A stretch of 64,000 nt of DNA from JBPYCR01 sp051846915 (lineage in GTDB: Bacteria > Bacillota > Bacilli > Bacillales > Amphibacillaceae), in NCBI RefSeq assembly GCF_051846915.1, contig NZ_JBPYCR010000006.1, positions 1 to 64,000 on the forward strand, in the 5' to 3' direction. Under the pieces are notes generated by a model that made no database searches, was not told the origin of the DNA, and worked only from the letters and a program-made list of their open reading frames with translations. Made by a program: the position numbers and the translations under genes. Position 1 is the first letter of the stretch; each line of letters starts with the position of its first letter. Of this stretch, positions 17,439 through 26,927 are shown one piece after another.

Positions 17439-18188
17439 CTATTGAAATTGATCCAGCTGGTTTAAAAACTTTTTAGACTTTAAGAGATACCCACCGTACT
17501 GCTCGTAATACACATCGAGTAACTGTCGAAAAAATTGTTCATTTTCTTTTTTAATTGAAATATTCCCGACTTTCTCCAATGCTGTAGTTTTAAAAATGGA
17601 CAGCAACCTAGCTGCTCTTTCAGATATGGCTAGTGCATAAGGATCTGTTTTAGAACAGGCAGAACAAAGCAATCCACCTTCTTTAATGGAAAAAGTGTAT
17701 GGCACAAGATGACCGCCACACATGCTACAAGCTTCTGTAATCGGTGCAAATCCGCCTTTTTCATACATTTTCAACTCATACATGATGATAGGAATGATTG
17801 CTTGGTCATTTTCATTTTCTTGAATCCATTTCATTGTTTGGTAATACTGGTCATATAAGAAGGCATCCGGTGATAATGTTTCCATTAATTTATCGGTTAA
17901 TTCAGATATATAAGCGGCATAAGCAGTTTTAACAATATCTTCTCGTATCGAGCGAAATGAACTGATTATTTCTCCTTGCTGTATAGTACTTAATCCTTTT
18001 TTTATGTATATTAAAAACTGAGCATGTATAAATGGCTGCGTAACAGCAGCCATTCTGCTTTTTGTTTTTTTTGCACCTCTGGCTATTGCAGAAATCTTAC
18101 CTGCTTTATTTGAAAATACAGTTACAATTTTATGAGTTTCACCATAATCCTGTGTTTTTAATACAATGCCCTCGATTTTTTCGAGCAT
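17439..18188 (-). CDS. recO: DNA repair protein RecO
   Basis: Recombination mediator that loads RecA with RecF and RecR. It has an N-terminal OB fold (KIEGIVLKTQDYGETHKIVTVF), a helical core, and a CxxC-x(n)-CxxC zinc motif: CSMCGGH and LLCSACSK (about 155-180). Its 249 residues match the family. ATG at 18188 lies 9 nt after GGTG; an ATG two codons earlier is too close. It follows era and yqzL as in B. subtilis. Confidence 0.95.
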   Translation of the reverse strand: MLEKIEGIVLKTQDYGETHKIVTVFSNKAGKISAIARGAKKTKSRMAAVTQPFIHAQFLIYIKKGLSTIQQGEIISSFRSIREDIVKTAYAAYISELTDKLMETLSPDAFLYDQYYQTMKWIQENENDQAIIPIIMYELKMYEKGGFAPITEACSMCGGHLVPYTFSIKEGGLLCSACSKTDPYALAISERAARLLSIFKTTALEKVGNISIKKENEQFFRQLLDVYYEQYGGYLLKSKKFLNQLDQFQ

Positions 18189-18208
18189 ATTCATTCACCT
18201 TTTTAATG

Positions 18209-18349
18209 CTACATTTTTGAATGGAGCGTATACACATTCTTCTCTTCAATTTTATTGCGATCATCATAAGGTTCACTTTCAAATTCTTTCAACAGTAAAT
18301 AGGTTTCAATGTTTCCTGTATGAACAAACATTTTCCAAGCGTCAATCAC
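18209..18349 (-). CDS. yqzL: YqzL family small protein
   Basis: A 46-residue protein of unknown function, conserved between era and recO in Bacillus. The core DAWKMFVHTGNIETYLLLKE is the family hallmark (in other species a W-x-x-F/L-x-x-T-G-x-x-x-T-Y-L-L-x-K-E pattern). The GTG at 18349 is used because AAAGGTGGGG lies 6 nt upstream; the longer frame to 18454 has no other support. The tail after residue 25 is charged and variable. Confidence 0.85.
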   Translation of the reverse strand: MIDAWKMFVHTGNIETYLLLKEFESEPYDDRNKIEEKNVYTLHSKM

Positions 18350-18440
18350 AAGAAACCCCACCTTTCTTTTGTTGTTAAAATGTAGCTTACTAATAGAATG
18401 ACCACACAGCCTAAAAAAATGAGTATTAAATTTTACCAAC

Positions 18441-19343
18441 CTAATATTGGTCACTTCTAAAGCCGTATTGATTAAGAATATTTTGTCTGTTACGCCAATC
18501 TTTTTGAACTTTTACCCATAGTTCCAAATACACTTTTTTTTCGAGTAATTCTTCAATATCATGTCGAGCATTTTTTCCAATACTTTTTAACATACTTCCT
18601 TGCTTGCCAATAATTATTCCCTTTTGTGATTTTCTTTCTGTTACGATTGTAGCTTGGATAAAGGTTGTTTTTGCATCCCGAGCTTCTATATTCTCGATCA
18701 CAACATTTAATGCATGAGGAATTTCTTCCCGTGTTAGTAGTAAGGCTTTTTCCCGAATGATTTCACTAATGATAAACCGCTCCGGATGATCTGTCACTTG
18801 ATCATCTGCATAGTATTGAGGCCCATACGGTAAATGGTTTTTCAAGTAAGAAAGCAGTGTGCTGACATTATTTCCTTCCAGTGCTGAAATCGGAATAATT
18901 TCAGTAAAGTTGCATTTATTTTTATATGTTTCAATTAAAGGAAATAAATCATCGGGATGAATGAGATCAACCTTATTCATAATTAAAAAAATTGGACTTT
19001 TTACTTGCTGCAAGCGATCCAATATAAATTGATCTCCTTTTCCATACCCTTCCTTTGCATTTATCATAAATAAGACAGCATCCGCTTCATTTAAAGTATT
19101 AATGGCCAATTTTACCATAAAGTCACCTAGTCGATGCTTCGGCTTATGAATTCCAGGCGTATCGATAAAGATCATCTGCATATCTTCTTCTGTTAATATT
19201 CCATGTATTCTATTTCTTGTTGTTTGAGCTTTGTCACTGATGATGGAAACTTTTTGGCCAATCACCCGATTCATAAATGTCGATTTGCCGACATTTGGTC
19301 TTCCAACAATTGCAATAAATCCTGACTTATAGTTTGGCTTCAT
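18441..19343 (-). CDS. era: GTPase Era
   Basis: Essential GTPase that binds the 3' end of 16S rRNA in 30S assembly. G1 is GRPNVGKST (14-22), G2 region includes TTRNRIHGI, G3 is DTPG, G4 is NKVD and G5 is SALEG. The C-terminal third is a KH RNA-binding domain with IIGKQGSMLKSIG. The ATG at 19343 follows GGAGGAACC and gives 300 residues, the usual length; the longer start at 19415 runs into upstream DNA without an SD site. In B. subtilis cdd lies just upstream, but the 168-bp gap here has none. Confidence 0.97.
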   Translation of the reverse strand: MKPNYKSGFIAIVGRPNVGKSTFMNRVIGQKVSIISDKAQTTRNRIHGILTEEDMQMIFIDTPGIHKPKHRLGDFMVKLAINTLNEADAVLFMINAKEGYGKGDQFILDRLQQVKSPIFLIMNKVDLIHPDDLFPLIETYKNKCNFTEIIPISALEGNNVSTLLSYLKNHLPYGPQYYADDQVTDHPERFIISEIIREKALLLTREEIPHALNVVIENIEARDAKTTFIQATIVTERKSQKGIIIGKQGSMLKSIGKNARHDIEELLEKKVYLELWVKVQKDWRNRQNILNQYGFRSDQY

Positions 19344-19511
19344 GGTGGTTCCTCCAAAACGTCTATTATCTATGTATGATACTATAACTAAAAACAGTTT
19401 CCACATTTTCGACAAAAGTTTCTAAAACGTTGATCATTTCTTGTTAATGTGACAAATAATACATAATTTTCCAGAATATTCCTTCGTATATGGTTGACCG
19501 TCTGGATTTCA

Positions 19512-19874
19512 TCAAAACAGTCCGAATATTTTGGGACCGAAAATAAGTAAACCAATACACACGGCAACGAGGGCAGCAACTAAAACTGCGCTCGCAGCAA
19601 TATCCTTAATTATTTTCACCAAGGGATGTATATCTGGCTTTATATAATCCATCATTCGCTCTATCGCACTATTGATAATTTCTGTAACTAATACTGCACC
19701 GCTGGCTAGCAGTAAGATTGCCCATTCAATTAAGGTCAAGCGAAGAATAATGCTGGCTAAGATAACAATAAACAAGAAAAATGTTTGTATTTTAAAGTTT
19801 CTTTCTGTTTTAAATACTTCTTTTAAACCATTCCATGCAAAGGAAAAGCCTATTGATTTCTTTTTACCGTTCAA
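19512..19874 (-). CDS. dgkA: Undecaprenol/diacylglycerol kinase DgkA family
   Basis: Small integral membrane lipid kinase; Gram-positive members phosphorylate undecaprenol. Three membrane helices follow an amphipathic N-terminus. The catalytic signature is RNFKIQ followed by VLVTEIINSAIERMMDYI, where the Glu and Asn bind nucleotide and metal. The C-terminus is hydrophobic (VKIIKDIAASAVLVAALVAV). A TTG at 19874 gives 120 residues and overlaps the ybeY end by 11 nt; the SD site is weak (TTGGTG), so the start is uncertain. Confidence 0.88.
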   Translation of the reverse strand: MNGKKKSIGFSFAWNGLKEVFKTERNFKIQTFFLFIVILASIILRLTLIEWAILLLASGAVLVTEIINSAIERMMDYIKPDIHPLVKIIKDIAASAVLVAALVAVCIGLLIFGPKIFGLF

Positions 19875-20328
19875 GTTTGAAAGCACCAAGAATTTCATCT
19901 TGCTTATTGAACATAATCCGTTCATTTTCTTCACTATAATGATCATACCCCAATAAATGAAGAAAACCATGAACTGCTAAAAAGCCAATCTCTCTTTGCA
20001 ATGAATGATCATACGTAATAGCTTGTTCTTTTGCCTTTTCAACTGATATAACAATATCACCCAATAATAAAGGAATATCTTTGCCGACTATGCTTACTTC
20101 ACCATCCACGGAATCTTGCAAAGCAAATGAGATAACATCGGTAGGATTATCCTGCTGCCGATAGTTTCTGTTCAATTCCTGCATTTCGCGATTATCTACA
20201 AAATTGATTGAAAGCTCCGATTCGTGGGAAACCCCTTCTGTTTTACCGGCATATTCAATGATTCGCTGCAATAAATCAATATCATCTGCTGTTATAGATT
20301 TTGTTTTATCATGAAAATCGATATGCAT
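19864..20328 (-). CDS. ybeY: Endoribonuclease YbeY (16S rRNA maturation)
   Basis: Single-strand endoribonuclease acting in 16S rRNA 3'-end maturation and ribosome quality control. The zinc motif HGFLHLLGYDH (His-x3-His-x5-His) is intact near residues 119-129, and DVISFAL and LGDIVIS are also conserved. Length 154. ATG at 20328 follows GGAGG and overlaps the pgpH stop by one base, so the two are probably coupled. dgkA overlaps the end. Confidence 0.97.
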   Translation of the reverse strand: MHIDFHDKTKSITADDIDLLQRIIEYAGKTEGVSHESELSINFVDNREMQELNRNYRQQDNPTDVISFALQDSVDGEVSIVGKDIPLLLGDIVISVEKAKEQAITYDHSLQREIGFLAVHGFLHLLGYDHYSEENERIMFNKQDEILGAFKLER

Positions 20329-22469
20329 TACTTTGCCTCCTTCATCGGATATTGGATTCGAGTATGAAAAATACCCTTTAACGTAGTACAAATCGTTTGC
20401 TCTATCGTTTTTAGTTCTTGTAAAGTAAGAGGAGTTTCATCGAGTTGTCCATCCATTAATCGGTCATCTACAATTGAAGAAACAATTTCTTCAATTTTCT
20501 CTTCTGTTGGTTCCTTCAATGATCTTACTGCGGCCTCTGCTGAATCACATATGCATATAACTGCCGCTTCTTTTGTTTGTGGCTTAGGACCCGGGTAACG
20601 ATATTTTTTTTCCTTGACATTCGGATTTTTTTCTTTTTCTTTATAGTAAAAATATTTCAGTAAAGTTGTTCCATGGTGCTGAAGCGCTATATCGATAATT
20701 TCCTTAGGCATTCGATGTTTCCTCAACATTTCTGCACCGTCTTCCGGATGACTGATAATAATGTTCGCACTTTGATCAGGTGGAATACGATCGTGCGGAT
20801 TTTTTATCGAAATTTGATTTTCAATAAAATAATGCGGCCGAACGGTTTTTCCAACATCGTGATAGTAAGCACCAACACGAGCTAAAAGTCCATTTGCACC
20901 AATTGCTTCACATGCAGTTTCACTTAAGTTGGCGACCATAACTGAATGATGATAGGTCCCAGGGGCTTCTGTTAAAACTTTTTTAAGTAAAGGTTGGTTT
21001 GGGCTTGCAAGAGCTATTAGCTTCATATCTGATAGTATACCCAATCCAGTTTCAAAAAATGGCAGTAAGCCTATCGTTAATATAGCTGACAGCAGGGCGG
21101 ATGCAGTTGCAAAGCCCATATGGAGTAAAATATCTTGGATTGAATATTTCTCAAAAGATAGGAATAAAAAGAGCATTACAGTAATAATATTAATACTAAC
21201 GATACCTATTCCCGATTTAACAATTGCTAAACGATCCTTAACATTGACTAGAAAAATTACACCTGCCAATTGTGAAAATAAAAAGTAAATTCCTGCTTCC
21301 ATATTTAAAGATCCGGGTATCTCTCCGTTAAAGATCAGACTGCCCAATATAGCATATAAAATTGCTAGTACGATACTTAACCGTTCATGAATCAATTGTT
21401 TAATTAAAAGTGCGCCTGTTGCGATTGGTACAGCATAAAACAAATTACTGATTTCATTTGTGAATATGCTGACAACTTTCATTAGTGTAATAGTAATTAT
21501 ACTGATAAATAGAATAGAGGCAATGGTTCCTTTGTCCAGTGGTCTCTTCTTATGAATAACATTCATTTCATAAGCAATGACGCCTGTGATGAGTATAATT
21601 AACAAGCCGAGCGCTATAATGGGGTAAATATTTCTTTCTTTATCCAATAAACCAACCAGTTTCAGTTCTTCGTACATTTCGTTTGTAATGGTTTGTTCTT
21701 CTCTTACAATAGTTTGACCTGCACGTATAATTACCGGTTCCACATTACTGGCAGCTTCTTTTCGGGCTTCCATCGTTTGTTCTACATCAAAAAATGAATT
21801 CTCCACAACCGCAAATTCACTTAGGTCATGTAATACTTTCTTCATATCTTCATTTAAATTGGTATATTTAATATTTTGCTTTAATTGTTCGGTAGCACTT
21901 TGAATATTTTCTGTTCTGACACCATCTTCAAGAACTGTTTGTAAAGAGTCAATAAATATTTTCTTACCCTGTTTCCGGTCATCAGGGTTTATTTGGATGA
22001 GCTTTCTTAATGTATGTTCCTCTATCGATTCGTTTATTTCTGGGGACAATACTTGTTTTAAATGCTGAAGTTTGTCTTCATTTGTTTGTAACATGTCCGC
22101 TGTTTGTTCTACTTCATCTTTTTTTACGCTTTCCTTATCCAAGTTGGCAACTGCGTCAAACAGTTCATTTGTATATGCCAATCGTTCCTCGGTTACCTCT
22201 TCTGAAACATTATAACGATCTGCAACTGCTTGAACCGTTTCCCTTGTTTTACGCTTTGTTTCAACTTCATTTTCTATCGTAATTGGTGATTGAATCGTCT
22301 TTTTAGCTCGATTAAATCGTTCAATATCATACGTTTCGGTAAAAACATTGTTAAGTGTAATCAGAAAGAAAAAAATACCTAATAGAAGCATAGGTAAAAA
22401 AATCGTAATTATTTTTGAATTAAAAATATCTTTTTTATTAAAAAATGATTTAAACGAGCGTTTGAACAT
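20328..22469 (-). CDS. pgpH: HD-domain membrane phosphodiesterase PgpH (c-di-AMP)
   Basis: Seven-transmembrane HD-domain protein (713 residues) that degrades cyclic di-AMP in related Firmicutes. An N-terminal membrane helix precedes a large extracytoplasmic 7TMR-HDED region (about 60-290), followed by seven membrane helices (about 295-475). The C-terminal HD domain has HHSVMVANLSE, YYHDVGKTVRP, HPEDGAEMLRKHRMP, LQHHGTTLLKYFYYK and CDSAEAAVRSLKEP. ATG at 22469 follows GGGGTGG; the earlier start at 22502 has no SD site. Position before ybeY is as in B. subtilis yqfF. Confidence 0.95.
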   Translation of the reverse strand: MFKRSFKSFFNKKDIFNSKIITIFLPMLLLGIFFFLITLNNVFTETYDIERFNRAKKTIQSPITIENEVETKRKTRETVQAVADRYNVSEEVTEERLAYTNELFDAVANLDKESVKKDEVEQTADMLQTNEDKLQHLKQVLSPEINESIEEHTLRKLIQINPDDRKQGKKIFIDSLQTVLEDGVRTENIQSATEQLKQNIKYTNLNEDMKKVLHDLSEFAVVENSFFDVEQTMEARKEAASNVEPVIIRAGQTIVREEQTITNEMYEELKLVGLLDKERNIYPIIALGLLIILITGVIAYEMNVIHKKRPLDKGTIASILFISIITITLMKVVSIFTNEISNLFYAVPIATGALLIKQLIHERLSIVLAILYAILGSLIFNGEIPGSLNMEAGIYFLFSQLAGVIFLVNVKDRLAIVKSGIGIVSINIITVMLFLFLSFEKYSIQDILLHMGFATASALLSAILTIGLLPFFETGLGILSDMKLIALASPNQPLLKKVLTEAPGTYHHSVMVANLSETACEAIGANGLLARVGAYYHDVGKTVRPHYFIENQISIKNPHDRIPPDQSANIIISHPEDGAEMLRKHRMPKEIIDIALQHHGTTLLKYFYYKEKEKNPNVKEKKYRYPGPKPQTKEAAVICICDSAEAAVRSLKEPTEEKIEEIVSSIVDDRLMDGQLDETPLTLQELKTIEQTICTTLKGIFHTRIQYPMKEAK

Positions 22470-22520
22470 GTATACCACCCCATCACTTAACGTTGCATTC
22501 ACATTAGAACGTTTTTACAG

Positions 22521-23477
22521 TCAAGCTTTTTCATAGGCATCAATAATACGCTGAACTAATGGATGTCTTACTACATCTGTCTGTTCCAGGTGCACAAACG
22601 AGATACCTTGTACGTTTGCCAATAATTTGTCAGCAATCCGCAATCCCGAAGTAACCCCTTTTGGTAGATCAATTTGTGTTACATCGCCTGTAACAACCAT
22701 TTTTGATCCAAAACCAAGTCTAGTTAAAAACATTTTCATTTGTTCGGGAGTTGTGTTTTGTGCTTCATCCAGAATAACGAATGCATCGTCCAGTGTTCGG
22801 CCACGCATATAAGCAAGCGGTGCGATTTCAATAATTTCTTTTTCTATTAACCGAGCCGACTGTTCAACACCTAAAACGTCATGCAAAGCATCGTATAAAG
22901 GTCTTAAATAAGGATCAACCTTCTCTTTTAAATCACCGGGCAAGAACCCTAGACTCTCTCCTGCTTCCACCGCCGGCCGGGTTAGTACGATTTTTTTTGC
23001 GTGTCCATTTTTCAGAGCGCGAACAGCAAGTACAACTGCTAAATAGGTTTTTCCGGTTCCTGCAGGGCCAATACCAAAAACAAGGTCATGCAGCTTTATT
23101 GCACCTACATACTTTTTTTGACCTAAAGTTTTAACACGGATTGGTTTGCCTTTAACGTTTTTTGTGATTTCGTCTTCGAAAAGTGTTTCAAACTGATTTA
23201 TTTTCCCATTTTTGGCTAATTCGATAGCATATAATACATCCTGTTCGGATATTACAATTCCTTTTTCTATGACAGTCAATAATGCATGAAGAATGACTCT
23301 AACTAATTCCCTATCCTCTTGATTACCGGATACAAGTACATTTTCTCCTCGTGTTACAATGTTCACCTTTAATTGATCTTCCATTTGTTTTAAAAATTTA
23401 TCGTTATTCCCAAATAATGCGAATGCATCACTAGGATTATTAATTTGTAATTCAACTTGATGAAGGTTTGCGGGCAT
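22521..23477 (-). CDS. phoH: PhoH/YbeZ-type P-loop ATPase
   Basis: Putative RNA-linked ATPase/helicase associated with YbeY. Walker A is GPAGTGKTYLA (about 127-137) and Walker B is AFVILDEAQN, followed by LTRLGFGSKMVVTGD. The N-terminal 80 residues include the YbeZ-type domain with the OxxNDxFL-like pattern (LFGNNDKFLKQME). Length is 318. ATG at 23477 follows GGAGAG. It lies between yqfD and pgpH, so the phoH-pgpH-ybeY group forms one transcription unit. Confidence 0.95.
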   Translation of the reverse strand: MPANLHQVELQINNPSDAFALFGNNDKFLKQMEDQLKVNIVTRGENVLVSGNQEDRELVRVILHALLTVIEKGIVISEQDVLYAIELAKNGKINQFETLFEDEITKNVKGKPIRVKTLGQKKYVGAIKLHDLVFGIGPAGTGKTYLAVVLAVRALKNGHAKKIVLTRPAVEAGESLGFLPGDLKEKVDPYLRPLYDALHDVLGVEQSARLIEKEIIEIAPLAYMRGRTLDDAFVILDEAQNTTPEQMKMFLTRLGFGSKMVVTGDVTQIDLPKGVTSGLRIADKLLANVQGISFVHLEQTDVVRHPLVQRIIDAYEKA

Positions 23478-23510
23478 ATTGACTCTCCTTGCATATGGTG
23501 TGACAACAAT

Positions 23511-24734
23511 TTATTCTTTTTCATTATTGTGGTGACTTATTTTTTCTTCTTGTACAATATTTTCTAAAACACTTATATACAACTTTACCTTAACTTTACC
23601 ATTCTCGATGGCTTCATGCAAAACTTTTTCAGACAAAAATTGAGCTTCAGGGCCAATCTGGAGCTGTAATTCGTTTTTTGCTTGAATAATTGCTGTTTTG
23701 ATTGCTTCTTCTTTCGTACGCTTCATTTTCTTATAAATCTTTTCATGATACGTTGTTTCTACAAGGTAAAGGGGTAACTTCCATTTAAGAAAATATACTG
23801 GTGTTTCCGAAGTTTCCTGATATATATGTTTATATTCCGGTCGTCCAAACCCCCAATATGGAATTTTTAAATTTTTCATTCGAATCATTTTTTTTGTTTT
23901 ATAATTACCGGTCAATTGTTCCTCGCTCGTTGTTAAAGGTGCGGAAACTTGTACCTCATACCATGTATTTGCCATTACTTCACCTTCAGCAGCTACGATT
24001 TCCTTTTTATCTTTCTCATCTTCATCATCACTGCTAAGTGTATCAATTTCTCCTGACACTAATAAATCTCCGCGTTCCACATAATCGTTAACGTTTACTT
24101 TAGCTTGTCCGTTTACAATATACATTTTGTTAATAACACCATTTTTGGCAGCAACCAAATTTCTTGGAGAATGTATTTCTCTCTTATCTACAATCTCTTT
24201 TTCCACACCTTCCAAAAATAAGGTTGTACCTTTTTTGTGAACACCAATCCATAATAAATCCGGAACATCTTTTAAAAGCTGTTGCTGAATGGCACTGGAG
24301 GAATCCATGGAATTCATCGTTGAACCACGATGAATTCCATATTCGTTCAATTGTTTACTAATTTTCTCCTCAACATCTTTCGTTACACCGGTAATTCTTA
24401 CATCCCATATAATATTAGAAAGAAAGACTAAGAGTAAAACAGAAGCTAGTATAGCAAATAAAACTTCTTTCCTTTTCATATAATTTTTAAGTATAAATGG
24501 TAATCCTTTCTTGTCGATAAACGATATTTTATAGTTTGTTTTTCTCCTCGTCGATTTAAGTGCCGATACATGTTTTAAAGCTATCTTTCCTTTACATTTT
24601 GCCCTTGCTGTTTTTTGGACGTCCCACACTGGAATTCCTTGGTTAATTAAGAGTTGAAAGAATTGTTCAGGATTTTTACCGCTAACGAGGATCGTTACAT
24701 AACCTGTTATCTTTTTTCCTTGTATATGTTTCAT
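23511..24734 (-). CDS. yqfD: Sporulation protein YqfD
   Basis: Stage IV sporulation membrane protein family; the role is not well defined. The first 90 residues are cytoplasmic, with a membrane helix near residues 87-110 (EVLFAILASVLLLVFLSNI). A long external part follows, with WDVRITGV, LWIGVHKKGTTLFLEGVEKEI and a C-terminal mixed region. Length 407. ATG at 24734 or the adjacent one at 24737 is used, after GAGGGGG. It is 25 nt downstream of yqfC, the usual pair in spore formers, and the pair is probably SigE-controlled by analogy. Confidence 0.88.
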   Translation of the reverse strand: MKHIQGKKITGYVTILVSGKNPEQFFQLLINQGIPVWDVQKTARAKCKGKIALKHVSALKSTRRKTNYKISFIDKKGLPFILKNYMKRKEVLFAILASVLLLVFLSNIIWDVRITGVTKDVEEKISKQLNEYGIHRGSTMNSMDSSSAIQQQLLKDVPDLLWIGVHKKGTTLFLEGVEKEIVDKREIHSPRNLVAAKNGVINKMYIVNGQAKVNVNDYVERGDLLVSGEIDTLSSDDEDEKDKKEIVAAEGEVMANTWYEVQVSAPLTTSEEQLTGNYKTKKMIRMKNLKIPYWGFGRPEYKHIYQETSETPVYFLKWKLPLYLVETTYHEKIYKKMKRTKEEAIKTAIIQAKNELQLQIGPEAQFLSEKVLHEAIENGKVKVKLYISVLENIVQEEKISHHNNEKE

Positions 24735-24759
24735 CATTTCCCCCTCTTCCCCCGGTAGA

Positions 24760-25041
24760 CTATCGTTGTATAAATTTCACTTCTTTTATGTTACCTTCTA
24801 ATAGTATTTCTTCGGGAAGCATCATTTTTATAATAAAAGCATGACCGGTTATTTGTACAAAACCATCATGTGTTCTTAGCTTTAATTCTGAATCACTATA
24901 AACGATTAGTCCTTGATGATTTTCGATATATAAATGGAGTTGACCAATTAAAGTTATTCTTGGTAGTTCCAAAACAACATCTGATGGAAGAGCGAAATAT
25001 TTTGTTAATATGGGATGTAATCGATATCGCCATTTCTTCAC
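24760..25041 (-). CDS. yqfC: Sporulation protein YqfC
   Basis: Small (93 residues) YabP/YqfC family protein, always found with yqfD in endospore formers. The pattern FALPSDVVLELPRITLIGQLHLYIENHQGL, a HDGFVQITGHAF turn and a final ILLEGNIKEVKFI define it. The GTG at 25041 is preceded by GAGGGGG with 9-nt spacing. The 293-bp gap upstream holds the terminator of the preceding gene; no promoter was resolved. Confidence 0.88.
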   Translation of the reverse strand: MKKWRYRLHPILTKYFALPSDVVLELPRITLIGQLHLYIENHQGLIVYSDSELKLRTHDGFVQITGHAFIIKMMLPEEILLEGNIKEVKFIQR

Positions 25042-25263
25042 TTACGCATCCCCCTCTCACAAATATATTTATGAACAAATGGAAAATATAAGAACTTGAA
25101 ATGGAAAGAAGCATCGGATTTAAACAATATGGAATTTGGATGGTAAATTCAGAAGAAGATTATAACCATTTATTCGGTTAGCTCTAAGGTTGATATAGTG
25201 AGGAGCACACCAACATCATCATTTGTATGAAAAGCTAGAGTTATATCTGATTAAACATTAAAA

Positions 25264-25302
25264 AACCATCCAAATGCAGTCATTTGCTGCAAATGGATGG
25301 TT
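25264..25302 (-). terminator. Terminator downstream of the gene at 25335
   Basis: Sixteen-base arms (AACCATCC..TGCAG and complement) with a symmetrical AAA internal loop and a 7-nt apical loop are followed on the minus strand by TTTTTT. It separates the floA group from yqfC. Confidence 0.88.
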
Positions 25303-25334
25303 CAATTTTATAAGCAGTATAGCTTATCTTCATC

Positions 25335-25871
25335 TTAAAAGGATTGTCTGTCGTATATTTTTGAGCGATATGGTTTTAGTGATCGGGGACTACCGAGCAC
25401 TTCTGCCATAACAATACTTTCCAATAAACCGCCTCTGTTCAACTGTCCTTTAATTTTTTTCTTAAAGTGATCGTCTTGCTTACTGTCAGATAATCTTCTA
25501 TCAGTTGATTCAGGGAGTGGCTGAAAAGATTTGTGATTGTCTTGCACATCTTTGGATGCGTTGTTGCTCCGTTGACGATTCATATGACTGTTTGCATTGA
25601 CTTGAGATTTAAGACGCTCTAATTGCTTTTCTCTTTGCTCTTCGGAGGTCATTGTTTCAATCGATTCCTGCATCCGTTCGTCAAGTTGCCAGTTATCACG
25701 AACTTCTTCTTGTTTAGATTGTGTTTGCGATCTTGTTTCCGGGATATTTGAAGGTCTTTGTTTACTTTGTTGTTCGCCTGTCTGTTTATTTCTAAACAAG
25801 CTAATTAGTCCACCAATAATGATGACAAACATAATGAAGTTGCTTGTAATAAACTGAAATAACTCCTCCAT
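25335..25871 (-). CDS. Unrecognised bitopic membrane protein with conserved C-terminal tail
   Basis: The 178-residue protein starts with one membrane helix (about 6-25, FITSNFIMFVIIIGGLISLF). A long polar linker follows, rich in Gln, Ser, Asn, Arg and charged residues and without fold signals (about 30-140). The end has a compact hydrophobic motif, GGLLESIVMAEVLGSPRSLKPY, of the type E-[IV]-L-G-x-P-R. I recall similar tails in small genes next to floA in Bacilli but cannot name a family with certainty. ATG follows AGGAGG. It is 33 nt downstream of floA, so co-transcription with yqeZ-floA is likely. Possible role: FloA partner or adaptor, inferred only from position. Confidence 0.65.
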   Translation of the reverse strand: MEELFQFITSNFIMFVIIIGGLISLFRNKQTGEQQSKQRPSNIPETRSQTQSKQEEVRDNWQLDERMQESIETMTSEEQREKQLERLKSQVNANSHMNRQRSNNASKDVQDNHKSFQPLPESTDRRLSDSKQDDHFKKKIKGQLNRGGLLESIVMAEVLGSPRSLKPYRSKIYDRQSF

Positions 25872-25904
25872 TTAATCCCTCCTAATCCTAAATCTTAACA
25901 TCAA

Positions 25905-26900
25905 TTAATTTTCACCGTTTTCATTGTCGTGATCTTTATCGGTCATCTTCCCGATTGTATCGCGCATATCTGTATCTGCATCGATATTTTTATAGTTCAT
26001 ATAGTCCATCACACCCATATTTCCAGAACGCAATGCCTCTGCCAATGCTTTTGGCACCTCTGCCTCTGCTTCCACTACGTAGGCACGCATTTCTTCAACT
26101 CGAGCGGACATTTCTTGTTCTTGTGCAACAGCCATTGCCCGTCGCTCTTCCGCTTTTGCCTGGGCAATGTTTTTATCGGCTTGTGCTTGATCCGTTTGTA
26201 AAATAGCACCGATGTTTTTCCCAATATCAACATCCGCTATATCAATCGACAATATTTCAAAAGCAGTACCGGAATCAAGACCTTTCGCCAGTACTGTATG
26301 CGAAATTGAATCCGGGTCTTCCAACACTTGCTTATGTGTTTTTGAACTACCGATCGTACTTACAACACCTTCACCTACACGTGCAATAACTGTTTCTTCA
26401 CCTGCACCACCTACGAGGCGATCAATATTCGCTCTCACTGTAATCCGTGCCAAAGCTTTCACTTCTATCCCGTCCATTGCTATACCCGCAATAAAAGGTG
26501 TTTCAATCACTTTTGGGTTAACACTCATTTGCACAGCCTCAAGTACGTTACGGCCAGCAAGATCAATTGCTGCTCCACGTTCGAACGGCAGGTCGATATT
26601 AGCTCGATGGGCAGCTATTAGAGCATTAACAACTCGGTCCACATTTCCTCCAGCTAAGTAGTGACTCTCTAATTGGTTCGTGTTCACATCAAGACCTGCT
26701 TTATAAGCCTTGATTAACGGGTTAATGACTCTTGATGGAATGACTCGACGAAGACGCATCCCGACTAATGTAAACAATCCAACCTTTACACCTGCCGCAA
26801 GTGCACTAATCCACAGCATAACAGGTACAAAGGTAAATAAAACTGCTAGTGCAATTAAGATAATTGCTATAATGATTATGGGTAAGATATCTAATTCCAT
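25905..26900 (-). CDS. floA: Flotillin-like protein FloA
   Basis: Scaffold protein of functional membrane microdomains. The N-terminal hydrophobic segment (about 5-30) forms the membrane hairpin. The SPFH-like core includes SRVINPLIKAYKAG, ARITVRANIDRLVGGAGEETVIARVGEGVVSTIG and DIADVDIGKNIGA. A long Glu/Ala-rich coiled coil follows (about 230-300: AQAKAEERRAMAVAQEQEM). 331 residues; ATG follows AGGAGG. It lies 28 nt after the long nfeD, the standard yqeZ-yqfA pair. Confidence 0.97.
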   Translation of the reverse strand: MELDILPIIIIAIILIALAVLFTFVPVMLWISALAAGVKVGLFTLVGMRLRRVIPSRVINPLIKAYKAGLDVNTNQLESHYLAGGNVDRVVNALIAAHRANIDLPFERGAAIDLAGRNVLEAVQMSVNPKVIETPFIAGIAMDGIEVKALARITVRANIDRLVGGAGEETVIARVGEGVVSTIGSSKTHKQVLEDPDSISHTVLAKGLDSGTAFEILSIDIADVDIGKNIGAILQTDQAQADKNIAQAKAEERRAMAVAQEQEMSARVEEMRAYVVEAEAEVPKALAEALRSGNMGVMDYMNYKNIDADTDMRDTIGKMTDKDHDNENGEN

Positions 26901-26927
26901 ATTTTTTCCTCCTGATACAACTTATTT

